A stretch of 7,231 bases of DNA from Clostridiaceae bacterium (lineage in GTDB: Bacteria; Bacillota; Clostridia; Clostridiales; Clostridiaceae): NCBI GenBank assembly GCA_003510765.1, contig DOKV01000143.1:1-7231 (forward strand), in the 5' to 3' direction. Position numbers and translations under genes: made by a program. This document shows, piece by piece, positions 6,303 to 7,231 of the stretch; position 1 is the first letter of the stretch, and each line of letters begins with the position of its first letter. A model generated the notes under the pieces. That model worked only from the letters and a program-made list of their open reading frames with translations, had not been told where the DNA came from and did no database searches.

Positions 6303-6704
6303 CTATACTCTTCTTCTCTTTGGAGGTCTGCAACCATTATGTGGAATGGGTGTTACATCCTTGATCAGTGTAATTTCAAGTCCTGCAGCCTGCAGAGATC
6401 TAATCGCTGCTTCTCTACCTGAACCAGGTCCCTTAACGTAAACTTCAACACTCTTTAGACCGTGCTCCATAGCTGCCTTTGCTGCAGTTTCTGCTGCCAT
6501 CTGGGAAGCGTATGGTGTGCTCTTTCTAGAACCTCTGAATCCAAGGGATCCTGAGCTGGACCAGGAAAGCGCATTACCTGCTGCATCTGTGATGGTAATG
6601 ATGGAGTTGTTGAAAGTGGACTGAATATGCGCTTGGCCATGTTCAATGTTCTTTCTTTCTCTTCTTCTTCTAATTACTCTTTTTGTATTCTTAGCTGCTG
6701 CCAT
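6303..6704 (-). CDS. rpsK: 30S ribosomal protein S11
   Basis: S11 sits on the platform of the small subunit near the E site and the mRNA exit path, next to S6/S18 and S7. It has 133 residues, near the family norm. Clear signatures are [12 protein letters not shown] (residues 29-40), [12 protein letters not shown] (55-66), the conserved helix [20 protein letters not shown] (68-87), the glycine-rich [20 protein letters not shown] run and the C-terminal [16 protein letters not shown] small difference from the common sequence is SWSSSGSLG where SWSSAGGLG is usual. The ATG follows AGGAGG at 6714-6719 (9-base spacing) that overlaps the rpsM stop. The gene ends in TAG and is followed by an unusually long 97-base spacer before rpoA. 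Confidence 0.98.
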   Translation of the reverse strand: MAAAKNTKRVIRRRRERKNIEHGQAHIQSTFNNSIITITDAAGNALSWSSSGSLGFRGSRKSTPYASQMAAETAAKAAMEHGLKSVEVYVKGPGSGREAAIRSLQAAGLEITLIKDVTPIPHNGCRPPKRRRV

Positions 6705-6718
6705 TATGTCTTCCCTCC

Positions 6719-7087
6719 TTACTTCTTCTTATTTGCAATGGTCTTCTTAGGACCCTTTCTTGTTCTTGCGTTGGTCTTGGTTTTTTGACCTCTAACAGGA
6801 AGACCTCTTCTATGTCTGATCCCTCTGTAGCATCCGATTTCAACCAATCTCTTGATGTTAAGGGCAACTTCTCTACGAAGGTCACCTTCTACCTTAACAT
6901 TCTTTACAATATAATCTCTGATTGCATTCACGTCTTCTTCTGAAAGATCCTTCACACGGATGTCACCATTGACACCAGTTTCTTTGAGGATGTTTCTTGC
7001 AGTTGACAGACCAATGCCATAAATGTATGTAAGACCCACTTCAACTCTTTTTTGCTTTGGTAAGTCTACACCTGAAATTCTTGCCAT
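6719..7087 (-). CDS. rpsM: 30S ribosomal protein S13
   Basis: S13 of the head of the small subunit, which contacts 16S rRNA, forms intersubunit bridges and reaches the P-site tRNA with its basic C-terminal tail. It has 122 residues, the usual length. Hallmarks are the start [10 protein letters not shown], the YIYGIG motif (about residues 22-27) of the helix-two-turn-helix fold, the [20 protein letters not shown] block (about 89-108) and a lysine-rich tail. The ATG at 7085-7087 follows an AGGAGGTG ribosome binding site (AGGAGG at 7098-7103, 10-base spacing). It is co-directional with rpmJ upstream and rpsK downstream; its stop codon overlaps the rpsK ribosome binding site, which suggests coupled translation. 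No unusual features. Confidence 0.98.
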   Translation of the reverse strand: MARISGVDLPKQKRVEVGLTYIYGIGLSTARNILKETGVNGDIRVKDLSEEDVNAIRDYIVKNVKVEGDLRREVALNIKRLVEIGCYRGIRHRRGLPVRGQKTKTNARTRKGPKKTIANKKK

Positions 7088-7126
7088 TAAATCTACACCT
7101 CCTGGTATATTTGAAAATTTACTATA

Positions 7127-7231
<105 letters not shown>

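Overview
The window looks like chromosomal core sequence from a Bacillota (Firmicutes), probably a member of the Clostridia. The evidence is the end of the S10-spc-alpha ribosomal gene cluster running directly into ecfA1-ecfA2-ecfT-truA, an arrangement typical of that phylum, strong AGGAGG-type ribosome binding sites before nearly every gene, and C+ (zinc-ribbon) L36. Genus and species cannot be fixed from this sequence. Every gene I can support lies on the minus strand, so transcription runs from high to low coordinates.

Layout in the direction of transcription. (1) 7231-4902: ribosomal/RNA polymerase block rpmJ (5' end cut by the window edge), rpsM, rpsK, rpoA, rplQ, closed by a strong intrinsic terminator at 4825-4858. 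rpsD, which in many Clostridia lies between rpsK and rpoA, is absent; a 97-base spacer occupies that place. (2) 4741-2213: ecfA1, ecfA2, ecfT, three tightly overlapping genes for the shared energising module of group II ECF vitamin/metal importers. No S component (substrate-binding protein) is present. A hairpin that reads as a terminator follows ecfT. (3) 2140-1352: truA, tRNA pseudouridine synthase, starting only 24 bases after that hairpin. (4) 1237-71: a membrane-anchored GGDEF protein, a likely diguanylate cyclase, with its own clear sigma-A-type promoter and a probable terminator. The usual truA followers rplM-rpsI are not here. A -35-like hexamer at the left edge may open the next transcription unit.

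Together the first three blocks are growth-linked housekeeping: ribosome and RNA polymerase subunits, micronutrient uptake energisation and tRNA modification. The GGDEF gene is a signalling gene placed where the conserved neighbourhood ends. I see no mobile element, CRISPR array, tRNA or rRNA and no clearly new system. The points worth checking are the regulatory hairpins, a near-identical 19-20 base element upstream of two transcription units, two start-site decisions, the missing rpsD, and substitutions next to the TruA active site.
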